A DNA stretch of 64,000 bases from Leptolyngbya sp. 'hensonii' (GCF_001939115.1 NZ_MQTZ01000047.1:1-64000), one strand, 5' to 3'; positions 44,132-54,143 are shown, counted from the first letter of the stretch. Translations and numbers: made by a program. Notes: a model not told the origin generated them from the letters alone.

Positions 44132-44203
44132 GCCACAGTTTCCTGCTCCCCCAGGGTTGAGTGAGCATCACGATAGACTGGAGGCGATCGTATTGCGGAC
44201 AAG

Positions 44204-45283
44204 ATGATGGGAAACAGGCGACTCTGGACTGTGCTGGTTGGGATGGTACTGACGATCGCAGTGCTATGCTTACAGAAATATCTGGTGACGACTCCGATCG
44301 AGGTCACAGCACAGGTTACGGCCAGCCCAGTCCGCACCTCTGCAGGACCTGAGGCCGATCTCCCAACGGCTCCTGAGCAGCAGCAGTTCCCGATCCCCCA
44401 AGTGGATGGAAAGACCCTGTTTGCCCATGTCCAGGCCCTGAGTTTCCGGCGGTACGAAGCCCCCGATCGGGCCCAGGCCCGCCAGTACATTGTGCGGCAG
44501 TTGGAAGCTACAGGCTGGAAACCAGCGTTACAGGCCTTCAGTCAGGGCGTGAATATCGTGGCCCAGCGACCCGGTACCGATCCAGAGGCCGGAACCATTC
44601 TGGTGGGCGCTCACTACGATACAGTGGAGCAGGCTCCCGGCGCGGATGACAATGCCAGTGGGGTTGCCGTGGCCCTGGAAATCGCCCGTTTGTTCGGCGA
44701 TCTGCCTACCCCGCGCACCCTACAAATCGTGCTGTTCGATCGGGAAGAAAGAGGTCTCGACGGCAGTCGGGCTTTTACCGCCAGTGATGACCGGATCACC
44801 CCTTTAAAGGGGGCGATCATTATGGATATGGTGGCCTACACCTGTCAGCGACGAGGATGCCAGAAGTATCCGGACAATCCCCCAGCCGAACTTCCCTCCG
44901 ATCGAGGTGATTTTCTGGTCGCTGTGGTTGATCAGGAACATGCAGCTTTACTGGAACCCTTTCAGTCCAAAAACTCTCAACCCATCGCCAATCTTCCCGG
45001 ATTGCAAGGAACCTATCAAACCGGCAACCAGGATCTTCCCCCCCTGCTAGCCGTAACCGTCCCTTTTAAGGGAGCTCTAACCCTCGACCTTTTACGCAGT
45101 GATCACGCCCCCTTCTGGTATCGGGGGGTAGGCGCAATTCTCCTGACCGACACAGCCAATTTCCGAAACCCCAACTACCATCAAGCTGCCGATCGACCGG
45201 GGACGATCGATCGGCAGTTTTTGACTCAGGTCGCTCAGTTGGTGGTGACTGGAACGGTCAACCTCTTATCCAGTGTGAGGTAA
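44204..45283 (+). CDS. Exported M28 family zinc peptidase
   Basis: The 359-residue protein has an N-terminal helix (LWTVLVGMVLTIAVLCLQKY) that exports or anchors it. The M28 metal-site motifs are GTILVGAHYDTVEQAPGADD (His and Asp), NASGVAVALEIARLFGDL, LFDREERGLDGSRAF (Glu-Glu) and late Asp/His in MVAYTCQRRGC and LLRSDHAPFWYRGV. It probably cleaves small peptides (aminopeptidase) in the periplasm. Two adjacent ATGs (44204, 44207) are possible starts. Confidence 0.9.
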   Translation: MMGNRRLWTVLVGMVLTIAVLCLQKYLVTTPIEVTAQVTASPVRTSAGPEADLPTAPEQQQFPIPQVDGKTLFAHVQALSFRRYEAPDRAQARQYIVRQLEATGWKPALQAFSQGVNIVAQRPGTDPEAGTILVGAHYDTVEQAPGADDNASGVAVALEIARLFGDLPTPRTLQIVLFDREERGLDGSRAFTASDDRITPLKGAIIMDMVAYTCQRRGCQKYPDNPPAELPSDRGDFLVAVVDQEHAALLEPFQSKNSQPIANLPGLQGTYQTGNQDLPPLLAVTVPFKGALTLDLLRSDHAPFWYRGVGAILLTDTANFRNPNYHQAADRPGTIDRQFLTQVAQLVVTGTVNLLSSVR

Positions 45284-45338
45284 CGCATAGGGGCGAGCAG
45301 ACCCCGCCCCTGCCGGAGTTAAGCCCCCATCGCCCCAA

Positions 45339-45929
45339 TTATGCGACCACAGGCTCAGCCACGGCACTGTTCTCAGGCGTAACCTTCGTTTGAGCTGTGG
45401 AAGACAGGTGAGCGACTTCGGCTTCCAGTTCTTCCACCGCCTTCCAGGCCGTAGTAAACTCCTCAGAATCAGCACCTTTTTCACGGGCGATCACCTGGGC
45501 TGCGTCCACCGACTCCTGTAGACTCCGCTTCAGGAAGGCCAACCGGGGATTATCCATAAAGTCTCCCCGCATCAGAATATCCGTCACAGAAATGATGCCC
45601 AGCAGTTCGCCCTGGATGACGGGAGCACGATCGATACCAGTTTGCACAAAGAGGCGGGCAACATATTCTACCGCCAGGTCAGGATTGATGACCACACAGG
45701 GCTTAGTCATGACCTCATGCACGCGCACCTGTTTGGGATCTTTTCCATAGGCAACAACCTGGTTGACAATATCAGCCTCTGTTACGAGCCCAAAGGCATC
45801 TTCCTCATGGCGACGCTCAACGACCAGTGAGCGCAATCCTTTGAACTTCATCAGCTTGACAGCTTCAGCAACAGTAGCCGAACCGCGAATGGTTGCGACC
45901 TCTTCTGTCATGATGTCTTTAGCTTTCAT
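45339..45929 (-). CDS. CBS-domain pair protein at the end of the nif cluster
   Basis: The 196-residue protein has two CBS domains (about 1-60 and 68-125): MKAKDIMTEEVATIRGSATV, FGLVTEADIVNQVVAYGKD and VHEVMTKPCVVINPDLAVEY, IISVTDILMRGDFMDN. CBS pairs bind adenine nucleotides and often sense cell energy. The rest is helical with a coiled-coil-like end (AWKAVEELEAEVAHLSST). It follows fdxH by 138 bases on the same strand and is found near nif genes in other cyanobacteria. An energy-sensing role in nitrogenase control is an inference. Confidence 0.85.
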   Translation of the reverse strand: MKAKDIMTEEVATIRGSATVAEAVKLMKFKGLRSLVVERRHEEDAFGLVTEADIVNQVVAYGKDPKQVRVHEVMTKPCVVINPDLAVEYVARLFVQTGIDRAPVIQGELLGIISVTDILMRGDFMDNPRLAFLKRSLQESVDAAQVIAREKGADSEEFTTAWKAVEELEAEVAHLSSTAQTKVTPENSAVAEPVVA

Positions 45930-46067
45930 GGTAATTTCTCCTTACTTATCGCAGGATGGAAAACATAATTGGTGCAAACTTTACACCATCAACCAACACA
46001 CGTCAGGCTGCAGGGGCGGACTGCGTGCGTGCTGATCCTCTTCTGGATGAGATGCCATGGATCTGCT

Positions 46068-46367
46068 TTAAACCAGGTAAGCTTCCTGATGAGTACGAAT
46101 CGTGCAATTAGACCGAGGGTAAGCCACACAGAGCAATACGAAACCTTTAGCTATTTGCTCCTCATCCAGAAAAACCTGCTCTGACTGATCCACCGCTCCC
46201 TCATCTAATTTGCCGACACAACTAGAACAAGAACCCGAGTTACAGGAGGAAGGTAATTCCAATCCCTGTTCTTCGGCTGCGGAGAGAATTGTGGTGTCCT
46301 CTTCTACCGGAATAGTGAGATCAATCCCCCGCTTCTTATTGATCAACCGAACTTGAAATGTCGTCAC
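46068..46367 (-). CDS. fdxH: 2Fe-2S ferredoxin, nitrogenase donor type
   Basis: The GTG at 46365-46367, eight bases after an AGGAG, gives a 99-residue protein starting [16 protein letters not shown], the usual FdxH length. The 2Fe-2S cysteines are in [17 protein letters not shown] and [15 protein letters not shown]. The QEAYLV end and the [11 protein letters not shown] loop match the heterocyst-type plant ferredoxin that donates electrons to NifH. It is the last clearly nif-linked redox gene on this strand, after hesB. Confidence 0.93.
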   Translation of the reverse strand: MTTFQVRLINKKRGIDLTIPVEEDTTILSAAEEQGLELPSSCNSGSCSSCVGKLDEGAVDQSEQVFLDEEQIAKGFVLLCVAYPRSNCTIRTHQEAYLV

Positions 46368-46393
46368 TACCAATGCTCCTATGCAAACAATAA

Positions 46394-46765
46394 CTAACTA
46401 CAAGGCACCCCTGCAGGAGAGCAATCTCCTGCCTGGAAGGACTGACCGCAGCCGCAGGTATCCGTGGCGTTGGGATTACTGAACTTGAAGCCACTCTGGG
46501 TCAGACCTTCCACATAGTCGATCACAACCCCGTTCAGAAGCGGCGCACTATTGCGATCGATGTAAACGTTCAACTTGCCCAGTTCCTGCAAAATGTCATC
46601 AGCCTTAGGTTCGCTGGTAATATCCAAGGCGTATTGATAGCCACTGCAGCCACCGTCAGTCACAGAAACTCGGACGCCACGATGGTTGGCGGACTCCTCT
46701 TTAGAGGTGGCTTTCAAAAAGCTACGCAGTCGCAGTTCAGCGATTTCAGTCAGGATAACGGTCAT
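46394..46765 (-). CDS. hesB: HesB/IscA-type Fe-S cluster carrier
   Basis: The 123-residue A-type carrier has the three conserved Cys: [15 protein letters not shown] and [16 protein letters not shown]-type carriers transfer Fe-S clusters from the NifU scaffold to targets. It follows hesA by 44 bases and precedes fdxH, the usual cyanobacterial nif order. The terminal SPAGVPCS sequence adds a further Cys. Confidence 0.93.
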   Translation of the reverse strand: MTVILTEIAELRLRSFLKATSKEESANHRGVRVSVTDGGCSGYQYALDITSEPKADDILQELGKLNVYIDRNSAPLLNGVVIDYVEGLTQSGFKFSNPNATDTCGCGQSFQAGDCSPAGVPCS

Positions 46766-46809
46766 GGCATCTCCTTAAGGGATAGTGAAAAAAACTTGAG
46801 TGACTGCAG

Positions 46810-47631
46810 TCACAGGACAGGGCTGAGCGTTGCAGATAAGTTGCGGACAACGGTGAGGGAATGCTGCATAGCAGGTGGACGATCGGTCGATCGAACCCCA
46901 CACACCAGACAATCTGGATCGTGGTAAGCGCGACGCTTGGCAAAATCCATCCGCCCCAGATCCATGGTCAGGAGTTGTCCCAACAGAGGTTGCCCCAGAC
47001 CCGTGAGAACTTTGATGGCCTCCAGAGCTGTCAGACAGGCCAGGGTGCCAGAGACGGCTCCCAGTACTCCAAAACCCCGCTTATCCCAATCGGGCTTTTC
47101 GGGAAACAGACAGGTCAGGCAGGGAGTTTGGCCAGGGATGATGGTAGTCAGATATGCCTCCATATCGTTCATAGCCGCTTCCACCATGGGCTTGCCCCAA
47201 CGCACACAGGCGGCATTTAGCAGATCCCGTTCCCCGAAATTGTGGGCACAGTCCAGGGCAATATCCGCCGACTGCACCAGAGCATCCACATTGTCTGGCG
47301 TGACATAGTCACAGACCGCCTCAATCTGCACATCTGGGTTAATCTGCTCCAGGGTTTCCTTTGCCTTAATCACCCGAGGTTGACCCACCCAATCATGGGT
47401 CATCAGAATCTGACGATTCATGTCATCCAGGCGCAGTTCACCACCCCGGAGCAGGATCAACCGTCCCACACCTGCAACCGCCAGGTAGAGGGCTGCGGTT
47501 CCTCCCAAACCTCCTACACCCGTCACCAAAACAGTGGCTGATTTCAGCCGTTGTTGTGCTGCCAAACCAAAGCCAGGAAGCATGATCTGGCGCTGGTAAC
47601 GTTCCAGTTCTGTCGGTGTCAGATTCAGCAC
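46810..47631 (-). CDS. hesA: HesA, ThiF/MoeB-like adenylyltransferase of the nif cluster
   Basis: The GTG at 47629-47631, with GAGGG five bases upstream, gives MLNLTPTELERYQRQIMLPG and 273 residues; the longer TTG frame is not needed. The Rossmann motif GVGGLGGTAALYLAVAGVGR binds ATP, and two Cys pairs (CLTCLFPEKP and DCLVCGV) bind zinc. HesA-type proteins may act in Mo or sulfur insertion for nitrogenase maturation; the mechanism is not settled. It begins 10 bases after nifW ends. Confidence 0.92.
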   Translation of the reverse strand: MLNLTPTELERYQRQIMLPGFGLAAQQRLKSATVLVTGVGGLGGTAALYLAVAGVGRLILLRGGELRLDDMNRQILMTHDWVGQPRVIKAKETLEQINPDVQIEAVCDYVTPDNVDALVQSADIALDCAHNFGERDLLNAACVRWGKPMVEAAMNDMEAYLTTIIPGQTPCLTCLFPEKPDWDKRGFGVLGAVSGTLACLTALEAIKVLTGLGQPLLGQLLTMDLGRMDFAKRRAYHDPDCLVCGVRSTDRPPAMQHSLTVVRNLSATLSPVL

Positions 47632-47641
47632 AGTTTCCCTC

Positions 47642-47959
47642 TTAATCCACGCCAATATCGTTGAGCAGCACTACATTTTGAGGTTTGTCGTTAAAGACCT
47701 TGAACAGCTTTTGTTCCAGGGAATTAGAGGACAGGAAGACGGTATAAGCCCGTTGTAAGGCCTCCCGATACATATCCAGAGTTTCTGCTTCACTCAAGTC
47801 CGCTATTTCGGCTCGACGTTCTTTCAAAAAGTTGGAGAACTTTTGCAGAATGTGCAATCGATTCACATTGACAATCTGAGGATCGTAGGGCAGTTCAAAG
47901 AACTCAAAATACTGTTCTGCTTCCACAAGCTGGTTGAATTCAGTCAGAGTTTTGCTCAT
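47642..47959 (-). CDS. nifW: Nitrogenase-stabilising protein NifW
   Basis: The 105-residue product shows the NifW pattern: FEFFELPYDPQIVNVNRLHI, LQKFSNFLKERRAEI and YREALQRAYTVFLSSNSLEQ. NifW protects the MoFe protein from oxygen and helps its maturation. Its start overlaps the stop of the small gene at 47956-48168 by four bases (ATGA), so the two are translated together. Confidence 0.92.
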   Translation of the reverse strand: MSKTLTEFNQLVEAEQYFEFFELPYDPQIVNVNRLHILQKFSNFLKERRAEIADLSEAETLDMYREALQRAYTVFLSSNSLEQKLFKVFNDKPQNVVLLNDIGVD

Positions 47960-48168
47960 GATGGGGCCTCCGATCGGGCAAGCTGCTGTTTCAATTCGTC
48001 GATTTGGCGAAAAATTTCATAGGTCTGGCCAGCCACTTCCATGAGCCGTTCATAGTCGGTGGGAAGTCCCTCGGCCAGGTCATGCAGGTCCATTTTCATC
48101 TGTCCAGCCTTGCTGTTCAGGCGTTTGATCTGGGTTTTGAGTTCAGTGGGGGTGAGGGTTGGGGTCAT
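47956..48168 (-). CDS. CCE_0567-type small nif protein
   Basis: This 70-residue helical hairpin has the sequence TPTELKTQIKRLNSKAGQMK and MDLHDLAEGLPTDYERLM. It resembles the CCE_0567 (DUF683-like) proteins found with nifX and nifW in cyanobacteria, described as small metal-binding proteins. Only a few possible ligands are present (His, Glu), so metal binding here is a family inference. It overlaps nifW. Confidence 0.8.
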   Translation of the reverse strand: MTPTLTPTELKTQIKRLNSKAGQMKMDLHDLAEGLPTDYERLMEVAGQTYEIFRQIDELKQQLARSEAPS

Positions 48169-48193
48169 AGGCTTTTACCAGGAGATCTTGGTG

Positions 48194-48240
48194 AAGACGC
48201 GATTGGGACGCGATTGGGACGCAATTTATCGCGTCCCTTT
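48194..48240. repeat. GACGCGATT-type palindromic repeat (nif spacer)
   Basis: AGACGCGATTGGGACGCGATTGGGACGCAA holds three GACGC(G/A)AT units and is followed by TTTATCGCGTCCC. It is related to the AGACGCGATNNATCGCGTCT units in two other nif spacers (51885-51938 and 57735-57865). It lies between the DUF269 gene and the CCE_0567-type gene. Confidence 0.6.
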
Positions 48241-48255
48241 ACGACGAGGGTGGGA

Positions 48256-48729
48256 TCAGACGCGACAGACGTCGGGGAAGCGGTTGACGATCGCGATGCC
48301 GGATTGCACCAGTTTTTCGCCTTCCATAGCTAGCTTCTCAGCGGAGTCGAAGCCAAAGCGCTGGGCATCTCGCAGGGTGCGGTTGACGACCAGCAGGCGA
48401 CCGCTGTAGATCAGGGCTGAACCAAATCCTTCGTGGCTTAAATCCACCACCACTTGGGCCATTTGGCCTGTTTCTTTTTCGATCAGGGCCGCGATCGCCC
48501 GATAGAAAGACTGAATCCGGCCTTTGGTGATGGGCTCCACCTCACCGTCCACCGAGATTTTGCGTTTGGCTTCCTTACTAACGATGAAGGGCTTGATCAG
48601 CAATTCATCGGCATAGTTGCGGTAAAACCCATAGGAATCCTGGGCCCGAATCTGGTGAATCATCTCCTTGATCAACGGAGATTGAAAAACATCGGTCGCT
48701 GCAGGGGATGGGGTCGTTTCTGTCGTCAT
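48256..48729 (-). CDS. NifX-associated DUF269 protein
   Basis: This 157-residue protein has QDSYGFYRNYADELLIKPFI and VVDLSHEGFGSALIYSGRLL, typical of the DUF269 family that always accompanies nifX in nif clusters. The function is not known; roles in FeMo-cofactor synthesis have been proposed. The start overlaps the nifX stop by four bases. Confidence 0.92.
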   Translation of the reverse strand: MTTETTPSPAATDVFQSPLIKEMIHQIRAQDSYGFYRNYADELLIKPFIVSKEAKRKISVDGEVEPITKGRIQSFYRAIAALIEKETGQMAQVVVDLSHEGFGSALIYSGRLLVVNRTLRDAQRFGFDSAEKLAMEGEKLVQSGIAIVNRFPDVCRV

Positions 48730-49139
48730 GCGGTTACCTCTTCTTCAAGTTCTTCAAAAGCCTGGGATTTTTGTTGCAGAGCCTTCCGGAGCCAGGGCGG
48801 AGGGCTGCCATTGAGCGTCACAACTAACCGATCGAGCACGTCTTTAATTTCGTCGTCTGATTCCGTTCTCGATTTGATCGGGGTAATCCGCTTTTTGATC
48901 AATCGGGCTGCTGCACTGCCCCCGATCGCAGAAACGTAGACGATCGTGCAATCATGCAGGGCCTCAATTTTGGGCAACAGCTTGTCTTCGTTGCCATCTT
49001 CCTTGAGCTCACCATCAAACTTGAGGGTTTCAACAAATTGATAGCCCTCTTTGGAAATCTCGTACACGTCGATCTTTTTAGCCCAACCAAAGTGGGCATT
49101 GATATGAACTTGATCGCTGGTAGTAAAGGCGATTTTCAT
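48726..49139 (-). CDS. nifX: FeMo-cofactor carrier NifX
   Basis: The 137-residue protein starts MKIAFTTSDQVHINAHFGWA and continues VYEISKEGYQFVETLKFDG, the NifX/NifY fold also present at the end of NifB. It binds NifB-cofactor or FeMo-cofactor intermediates and passes them between NifEN and the MoFe protein. It follows nifN by 35 bases and overlaps the DUF269 gene, so the set nifE-nifN-nifX-DUF269 is one unit. Confidence 0.94.
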   Translation of the reverse strand: MKIAFTTSDQVHINAHFGWAKKIDVYEISKEGYQFVETLKFDGELKEDGNEDKLLPKIEALHDCTIVYVSAIGGSAAARLIKKRITPIKSRTESDDEIKDVLDRLVVTLNGSPPPWLRKALQQKSQAFEELEEEVTA

Positions 49140-49174
49140 GGGGAATCTCCTTTGGGGTCATGGGTCATTAGTCA

Positions 49175-50482
49175 TTACCTCCGATGGGCATGATTCTCTT
49201 CCTCTTCCAGCAACAGATTGCCGATGTCGAAGAGAAGCTGGGTGGTGCCCCGGTAACCGATCGTGCAGCGCAGACCATTGCCGAGACGATCGAAGACAGG
49301 GAAGCCAAGGCGGAAGAGGGGAATGTGTAAACGGCGGGAAACTGCAGCACCGTTGGAGTTGGTGATCAACAGATCGGATCCAGCAGCCAGTTGTTCAAAG
49401 TCTTCCAGGTCACCGATGGTGACGCTCTCTACCGGGAGTTTTTCCAGCAAGGGCGATCGGGTGGTGGTCACTGCCGCCTGCACCTCACAGCCCATGGTCT
49501 GGAGCCAGCAGGCGGTGGAGTAGAGCAGATCGGGTTCTAAAGCCAGGGAAACCCGCTTACGCCCGAAATAGAAGTGGGTATCCAGCATGGCGTCCTGGAG
49601 TTGTCGCCGCTGATGGCGATACTTCTCTGGCACTGGCACCCCGCTCAGGTCCATCAATCCCTGTAACAGGTCATCCATCACTCCCAGGCCGGTCAGTTGC
49701 GGAAAAACTTCGTAGGGAATGTCAAACCGCTCTTCCAGGATCTGGGCCGCCCGCCGCATACTCTCCCCAAAAGCCAGAGTGTAGACGGAACAGCCAATCT
49801 GACGCAGTTCAGCCAAGGTCGTGCCCCCGTTGGTGACCGCACTGGGATTGTCGGCCAGATGCCCATCTAAAGAAGCAGCCAGATTAGGAACGACGATCGC
49901 CTTAAACCCGAAGGCGGCTGTAATCTCCTGCAGTTCCTGGATATCACCGGGGGTAAAGGCCGAGCTGGCCAGAATCGTGATCTGATCAGGGCGAACCGCT
50001 CCGGGCTGGGGTAGTTCTCGCATCATGCTCTCGACAGCTACTGCAAAACCATCCTGCAGGGCTCCCCGGAAATCAGGGGTGGACGCGAACACGATCGGCA
50101 CATCCACCAATTCTGGATGACGCTGGCGAATGAGTCGGAGAATCCCTTCCATGTCCTCACCCCGGGTCTCCGTTAACCCTGTGGTGCAGAGGCCAATGAT
50201 CTCCGGCTTTGACTTCTCCAGCAGGGTCAGGATCGCCTGTTCCACATTGTCCTCGCCCCCCAGAATGGTCGCCACCTCTGTCATTGCGGTAGTAGACAAA
50301 GGAATAGCCTCCCGGAAGTGACGCACCAGCATAACTTTGGCGAAAGCGGTACACCCCTGCGATCCATGGAAGAGGGGCATCATCCCTTTCAATCCCAGAA
50401 ATGCCAGGGCCGCTCCCAGGGGCTGACTCTGCTTCAGGGGATTCACTGCAACAGCCTTTTTTGATGTCGTGACGGTAACCAT
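49175..50482 (-). CDS. nifN: FeMo-cofactor scaffold subunit NifN
   Basis: This 435-residue protein of the NifK/NifN group has QSQPLGAALAFLGLKGMMPL, HGSQGCTAFAKVMLVRHFRE and IIGLCTTGLTETRGEDMEGI. It lacks the full P-cluster set of NifK, as expected for NifN. The NifE2N2 tetramer converts NifB-cofactor to FeMo-cofactor. Its ATG overlaps the nifE stop (TGATG), which ensures equal synthesis of the two subunits. Confidence 0.95.
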   Translation of the reverse strand: MVTVTTSKKAVAVNPLKQSQPLGAALAFLGLKGMMPLFHGSQGCTAFAKVMLVRHFREAIPLSTTAMTEVATILGGEDNVEQAILTLLEKSKPEIIGLCTTGLTETRGEDMEGILRLIRQRHPELVDVPIVFASTPDFRGALQDGFAVAVESMMRELPQPGAVRPDQITILASSAFTPGDIQELQEITAAFGFKAIVVPNLAASLDGHLADNPSAVTNGGTTLAELRQIGCSVYTLAFGESMRRAAQILEERFDIPYEVFPQLTGLGVMDDLLQGLMDLSGVPVPEKYRHQRRQLQDAMLDTHFYFGRKRVSLALEPDLLYSTACWLQTMGCEVQAAVTTTRSPLLEKLPVESVTIGDLEDFEQLAAGSDLLITNSNGAAVSRRLHIPLFRLGFPVFDRLGNGLRCTIGYRGTTQLLFDIGNLLLEEEENHAHRR

Positions 50483-51861
50483 CAGATTTCCTCCGTTTCC
50501 CAGGGCGCAGGTTTACGAACTTGGGCCCAGATCGGGCTGTGCAACGCTTCATCCAATTCCCGTGCCATCTCCACCATGCCCACATATCCGGCGTAGGGGT
50601 GGTGCCGCTCCTGATTGATATCCAGGAAGGGAATCCGGGCTTTCAGGGCCGTGTACTGATTCCGTCCGCCCGCAATCAGCATGTCTGCTTTGGTCTGGGC
50701 AATCACCCGCAACAGTTCCTGGGCGTTCCCTTTGTCCATCATGATGCCGTCTTCCCCCAGCAGACCCCGAATCCGCGCCTTGTCTTCTTCCGTGCTCTTT
50801 TTGGTGCTGGTGGCGACGACATGCATCCCCAGATCTTTTGCAGCCGAAATGATGGACCAGCTTTTGACGCCGCCGGTGTAGAGCACGACTCGTTTGCCCC
50901 GCAGGCGAGCCCGGTAGGGGGCCAGTTCCCGATCGAGTTTCTCCCGCTCCTCTGCAATCAACACCTCCACCCGATCCTGCAGGCTGCGATCGCCCAGCTT
51001 GAGGGCAATGTTCCGCAAGCAACGGTCCATGTCCTCAACCCCATAGAAGGACTCTTCGACATAGGGAGTCCCGTAGCGCTCCTCCATCTTGCGGGCCACA
51101 TTGATCAGGGCCTTGGAGCAGATCATCACGTTCAGTCTGGCCCGGTGGGCACAGGCCACATCTTTATAGCGGCCATCGCCAGTGATTTTGCCCAGAACTC
51201 GAATGCCCAGTTTCTCAAACAGAGGCAGCACTCCCCACATTTCTCCGGCAATGTTGTACTCGCCAATCAGGTTAATGTCGTATGGCGTCGTAAATTCGGG
51301 TTCAACGGAGCCAATCACATACTCCAGCAGGGATTCGCCGCCAACTCGGTTGCCCAGATTTTTGCTGCCGATAAACCCAGGAGAGTTGACAGGAATGACT
51401 GGGGTGCCGGTTTTCTCTGCGGCCTTCTGACAGACCGCATCCATGTCATCTCCAATCAGGGCTGTGACGCAAGTGGAATACACAAAAATTGCTGCCGGAC
51501 TGTAGCGCTCATGAATCTCCAGAATGGACTTGTAGAGCCGCTTTTCCCCACCGAAGATGACATCATTTTCTGACAGGTCGGTGGTGAAACCCATTTTGTA
51601 GAGCATGGGGCCGGAGGAAAGGCTGCCTCGTCCGCCCCAGGAGTTGCCTGAACAGGCGATCGGTCCATGCACCAGATGGGCTGCATCGGTAATGGGCACC
51701 AGGGCGATCATCGCCCCATCGAAAGCACATCCTCCCTGGGCCGCTCCGGGCTGGGCAACCTGGGTGCAAGATTTGTTCTTCTTTTCACCATGCTTTGCGT
51801 GGTTGTGCTCGCAGCCGGACTCAGACAGGAGTTCGTTGATTTTACCTTGGGTGAGTTTCAT
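50482..51861 (-). CDS. nifE: FeMo-cofactor scaffold subunit NifE
   Basis: The 459-residue protein begins [20 protein letters not shown] and has [40 protein letters not shown] and [19 protein letters not shown]. These are the NifD-like cluster ligands of NifE. With NifN it forms the scaffold on which Mo and homocitrate enter the cofactor. Paired palindromes of the AGACGCGAT family lie just upstream (51885-51938). Confidence 0.95.
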   Translation of the reverse strand: MKLTQGKINELLSESGCEHNHAKHGEKKNKSCTQVAQPGAAQGGCAFDGAMIALVPITDAAHLVHGPIACSGNSWGGRGSLSSGPMLYKMGFTTDLSENDVIFGGEKRLYKSILEIHERYSPAAIFVYSTCVTALIGDDMDAVCQKAAEKTGTPVIPVNSPGFIGSKNLGNRVGGESLLEYVIGSVEPEFTTPYDINLIGEYNIAGEMWGVLPLFEKLGIRVLGKITGDGRYKDVACAHRARLNVMICSKALINVARKMEERYGTPYVEESFYGVEDMDRCLRNIALKLGDRSLQDRVEVLIAEEREKLDRELAPYRARLRGKRVVLYTGGVKSWSIISAAKDLGMHVVATSTKKSTEEDKARIRGLLGEDGIMMDKGNAQELLRVIAQTKADMLIAGGRNQYTALKARIPFLDINQERHHPYAGYVGMVEMARELDEALHSPIWAQVRKPAPWETEEI

Positions 51862-51884
51862 GGCGGTGAGGGTAGGTGTGTAGG

Positions 51885-51938
51885 AGACGCGATTTATCGC
51901 GTCTATGGGATGGAGTCGAGACGCGATAAATCGCGTCT
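51885..51938. repeat. Two palindromic repeats upstream of nifE
   Basis: AGACGCGATTTATCGCGTCT (51885-51904) and AGACGCGATAAATCGCGTCT (51919-51938) are each near-perfect 20-bp palindromes, 14 bases apart. Related copies occur at 48194 and 57735. They may stabilise mRNA ends or simply be a repeat family. Confidence 0.75.
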
Positions 51939-52026
51939 TTACGGTGGGTGGGGCTGGTTCTATTGGGATAAGGAAGGCAGGGTGGGTGTTCTCGGAGTGG
52001 TGAGGCCCTCCCTGCCGGTAGGGAGA

Positions 52027-52311
52027 CTAGCAGATGTAATGGTTTACATCTTCCTGGCAGACTTCTGCAAGATAGGTGAGAGCGCGCAGACGCAGGTAAA
52101 CCAGTTCGTCATAAATCGGATTGAGTTTACAGAGGGGGGGAATGTGATAGGTCCGCCCCAGGAGAGTGATGTTGCGCTCGAAGACACAGTGGCAGGGAAT
52201 AACCTGACAGATCAGATGGGCCACTTGACGATCGTGAACCTGGATGCCATCTACCCAACGCCGCACGGGAGCAAGGAGGTCGGGCCGGGGGGAATGGGAG
52301 ATGTGAGTCAT
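52027..52311 (-). CDS. Mo-dependent nitrogenase C-terminal-domain protein
   Basis: The 94-residue protein carries VRRWVDGIQVHDRQVAHLIC, IPCHCVFERNITLLGRTYHI and IPPLCKLNPIYDELVYLRLR, the small cysteine-bearing family (Mo-nitro_C) found between nifK and nifE in cyanobacteria. In some strains it is fused to other nif proteins. The function is unknown. Cys and His residues (CHC, PPLC) suggest metal binding. It precedes nifE in the transcription direction. Confidence 0.85.
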   Translation of the reverse strand: MTHISHSPRPDLLAPVRRWVDGIQVHDRQVAHLICQVIPCHCVFERNITLLGRTYHIPPLCKLNPIYDELVYLRLRALTYLAEVCQEDVNHYIC

Positions 52312-52470
52312 GGCAAGATCTCCTGTACTATAGAAAAAGGGGCTGTGAGGCTCCCTGTTCTTAGATGCTGATGGTTGAGGAGCCTGAAGGCACTGAACAC
52401 TCCGTTTTTGCTGGAATCATGATTTCCCTGTCCAGAATTCGAACCTTGGATGCCATCAGACAATTTCAGA

Positions 52471-52504
52471 GAGGGCGTAGAGAAACCCTAAACTCTACGC
52501 CCTC
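52471..52504 (-). terminator. Hairpin downstream of nifK
   Basis: GAGGGCGTAGAG (52471-52482) pairs with CTCTACGCCCTC (52493-52504) in a 12-bp stem with a 10-base loop, starting 9 bases after the nifK stop. There is no T-run, so it more likely stabilises the nifHDK mRNA end than stops transcription alone. Confidence 0.75.
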
Positions 52505-52512
52505 AGGACTTC

Positions 52513-54051
52513 TTAGCGAATTAAGTCGTAAGAAATATCGGTTTTTGCCGGTACAATTGTATTGCGATCCAACTCATCCAGAATCGTGTTCACGACCCAG
52601 TTGAGGATGTTGATTGTGCCCTGGTAACCGTAGGTGGCATAGCGGTGCAGGTGATGACGATCGAAGATGGGATAGCCAATCCGCACGATCGGGGTCTTGG
52701 TGTCCCGCCACAGGTACTTGCCGTAGGAATTGCCGATGAAGAAGTCAACGGGTTCTGTGAACAGCAGGGACCGCAGGTGCCACAGGTCTTTGCCACCCCA
52801 GATGGTAGCATTCTGACCAAATGGACTGGTATCCAGTAAAGCCCTTAGCTCGGCTTCGAAGACTTCGTTGCTGTTGCCAACCACGATATGGACGGGTTCC
52901 GCACCGACTTCTAACAGGAATTGGGTCAGACCAATCACCAGGTCGGGGTCACCGTACAGGGCCACGCGCTTACCATGTAACCAAGCTTGCGAGTCAGTCA
53001 GGGCATCCACTGCGCGACCGCGCTCATCTTCCAATTCCTTGGGAATGGGTTGACCGGTGAGGGCCGACAGCTTGATCAGAAACTCATCCGTACCACGAAT
53101 ACCAACCGGACGCACCACTGAAGTGGGCTGCTTCCACTCTTTCTCAATATATTCGCGGGTCTTGATGGTGGAATAAGCCTGGAAGGAGATTGTCGCTTCG
53201 GCGTTAATCGAATCCGCCGCATCTTCCAGCTTGGTCCCACCGGGGTACATGTTGTATTCCCCATTGTTGGGGGAATCCAGGTACTCGGAGTTATCTGCCA
53301 ACAGGGTATAGTTCACCCCCATCAAATCGGCAATCCGCTTGATTTCCCGCAGGTTACCAATGTAGGTTTCAAACCCAGGAACCAGGTTGATCTTGCCGTT
53401 GGTGGTTTCAGCTTTTTTGCCTGCCGTCAGGTTGGTCAAAATCCCCTTCAGCATATTGTCGTAACCCGTAATGTGGGAGCCGACAAAGCTGGGGGTATGG
53501 GCATAGGGCACTGGAAATTCCTGGGGAATGGAGCCTTCCTCTTTAGAGGTTTTGATGAAGGCCTGCAGGTCATCCCCAATCACCTCTGCCATGCAGGTGG
53601 TGCAAACGGCAATCATCTTGGGCTTATAGAGGTTGTAGCTGGTGGCCAAACCCTCAATCATGTTCTTCAAGCCACCAAAGACAGCAGCATCTTCTGTCAT
53701 GGAGGAGGAAACGGCTGAGAAGGGCTCTTTAAAGTGACGGGTGAAGTGGCTACGGAAGTAAGCCACACATCCTTGAGAACCATGCACAAAGGGCAGGGTC
53801 GCTTCAAATCCAACAGCGGCCAAAATAGCGCCTAAGGGCTGGCAGGCTTTAGCCGGGTTAACGGTCAGGGCTTCGCGGGCAAAGTTCTTTTCCCGGTATT
53901 CCCAGGTCTTAGTCCATTCTGCAATCCGGGCCACTTCGTCAGGGCTGTGGCCGCCTTCAAACTGCTTCTTGTTCTCAAAGAGTTCCTGATACTCGTCCTG
54001 GTGAAATAGTTCAGCGTGATCTTTGATGTTATCGATGTTGTTCTGAGCCAT
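52513..54051 (-). CDS. nifK: Nitrogenase MoFe protein beta chain
   Basis: The ATG at 54049-54051 ([20 protein letters not shown]) gives 512 residues; a longer frame includes a repeat-like upstream stretch and is rejected. P-cluster ligands are in [40 protein letters not shown] and [13 protein letters not shown]. NifK pairs with NifD as the alpha2beta2 MoFe protein that reduces N2 to ammonia. It starts 92 bases after nifD ends, in the same transcript. Confidence 0.97.
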   Translation of the reverse strand: MAQNNIDNIKDHAELFHQDEYQELFENKKQFEGGHSPDEVARIAEWTKTWEYREKNFAREALTVNPAKACQPLGAILAAVGFEATLPFVHGSQGCVAYFRSHFTRHFKEPFSAVSSSMTEDAAVFGGLKNMIEGLATSYNLYKPKMIAVCTTCMAEVIGDDLQAFIKTSKEEGSIPQEFPVPYAHTPSFVGSHITGYDNMLKGILTNLTAGKKAETTNGKINLVPGFETYIGNLREIKRIADLMGVNYTLLADNSEYLDSPNNGEYNMYPGGTKLEDAADSINAEATISFQAYSTIKTREYIEKEWKQPTSVVRPVGIRGTDEFLIKLSALTGQPIPKELEDERGRAVDALTDSQAWLHGKRVALYGDPDLVIGLTQFLLEVGAEPVHIVVGNSNEVFEAELRALLDTSPFGQNATIWGGKDLWHLRSLLFTEPVDFFIGNSYGKYLWRDTKTPIVRIGYPIFDRHHLHRYATYGYQGTINILNWVVNTILDELDRNTIVPAKTDISYDLIR

Positions 54052-54143
54052 GATGGGTTCTCCAATGTTTATGAGGGAGTGGGGAATGGAGAGGGCGGGA
54101 GAGGGGGAGTACGGAAGCCATTCCATCACCCCAACCCCATCCT

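Noticed and set aside
50521-51573. A 350-codon open frame opposite nifE
   Set aside because: Antisense shadow of nifE; no family motif and poor start context, while nifE is complete.
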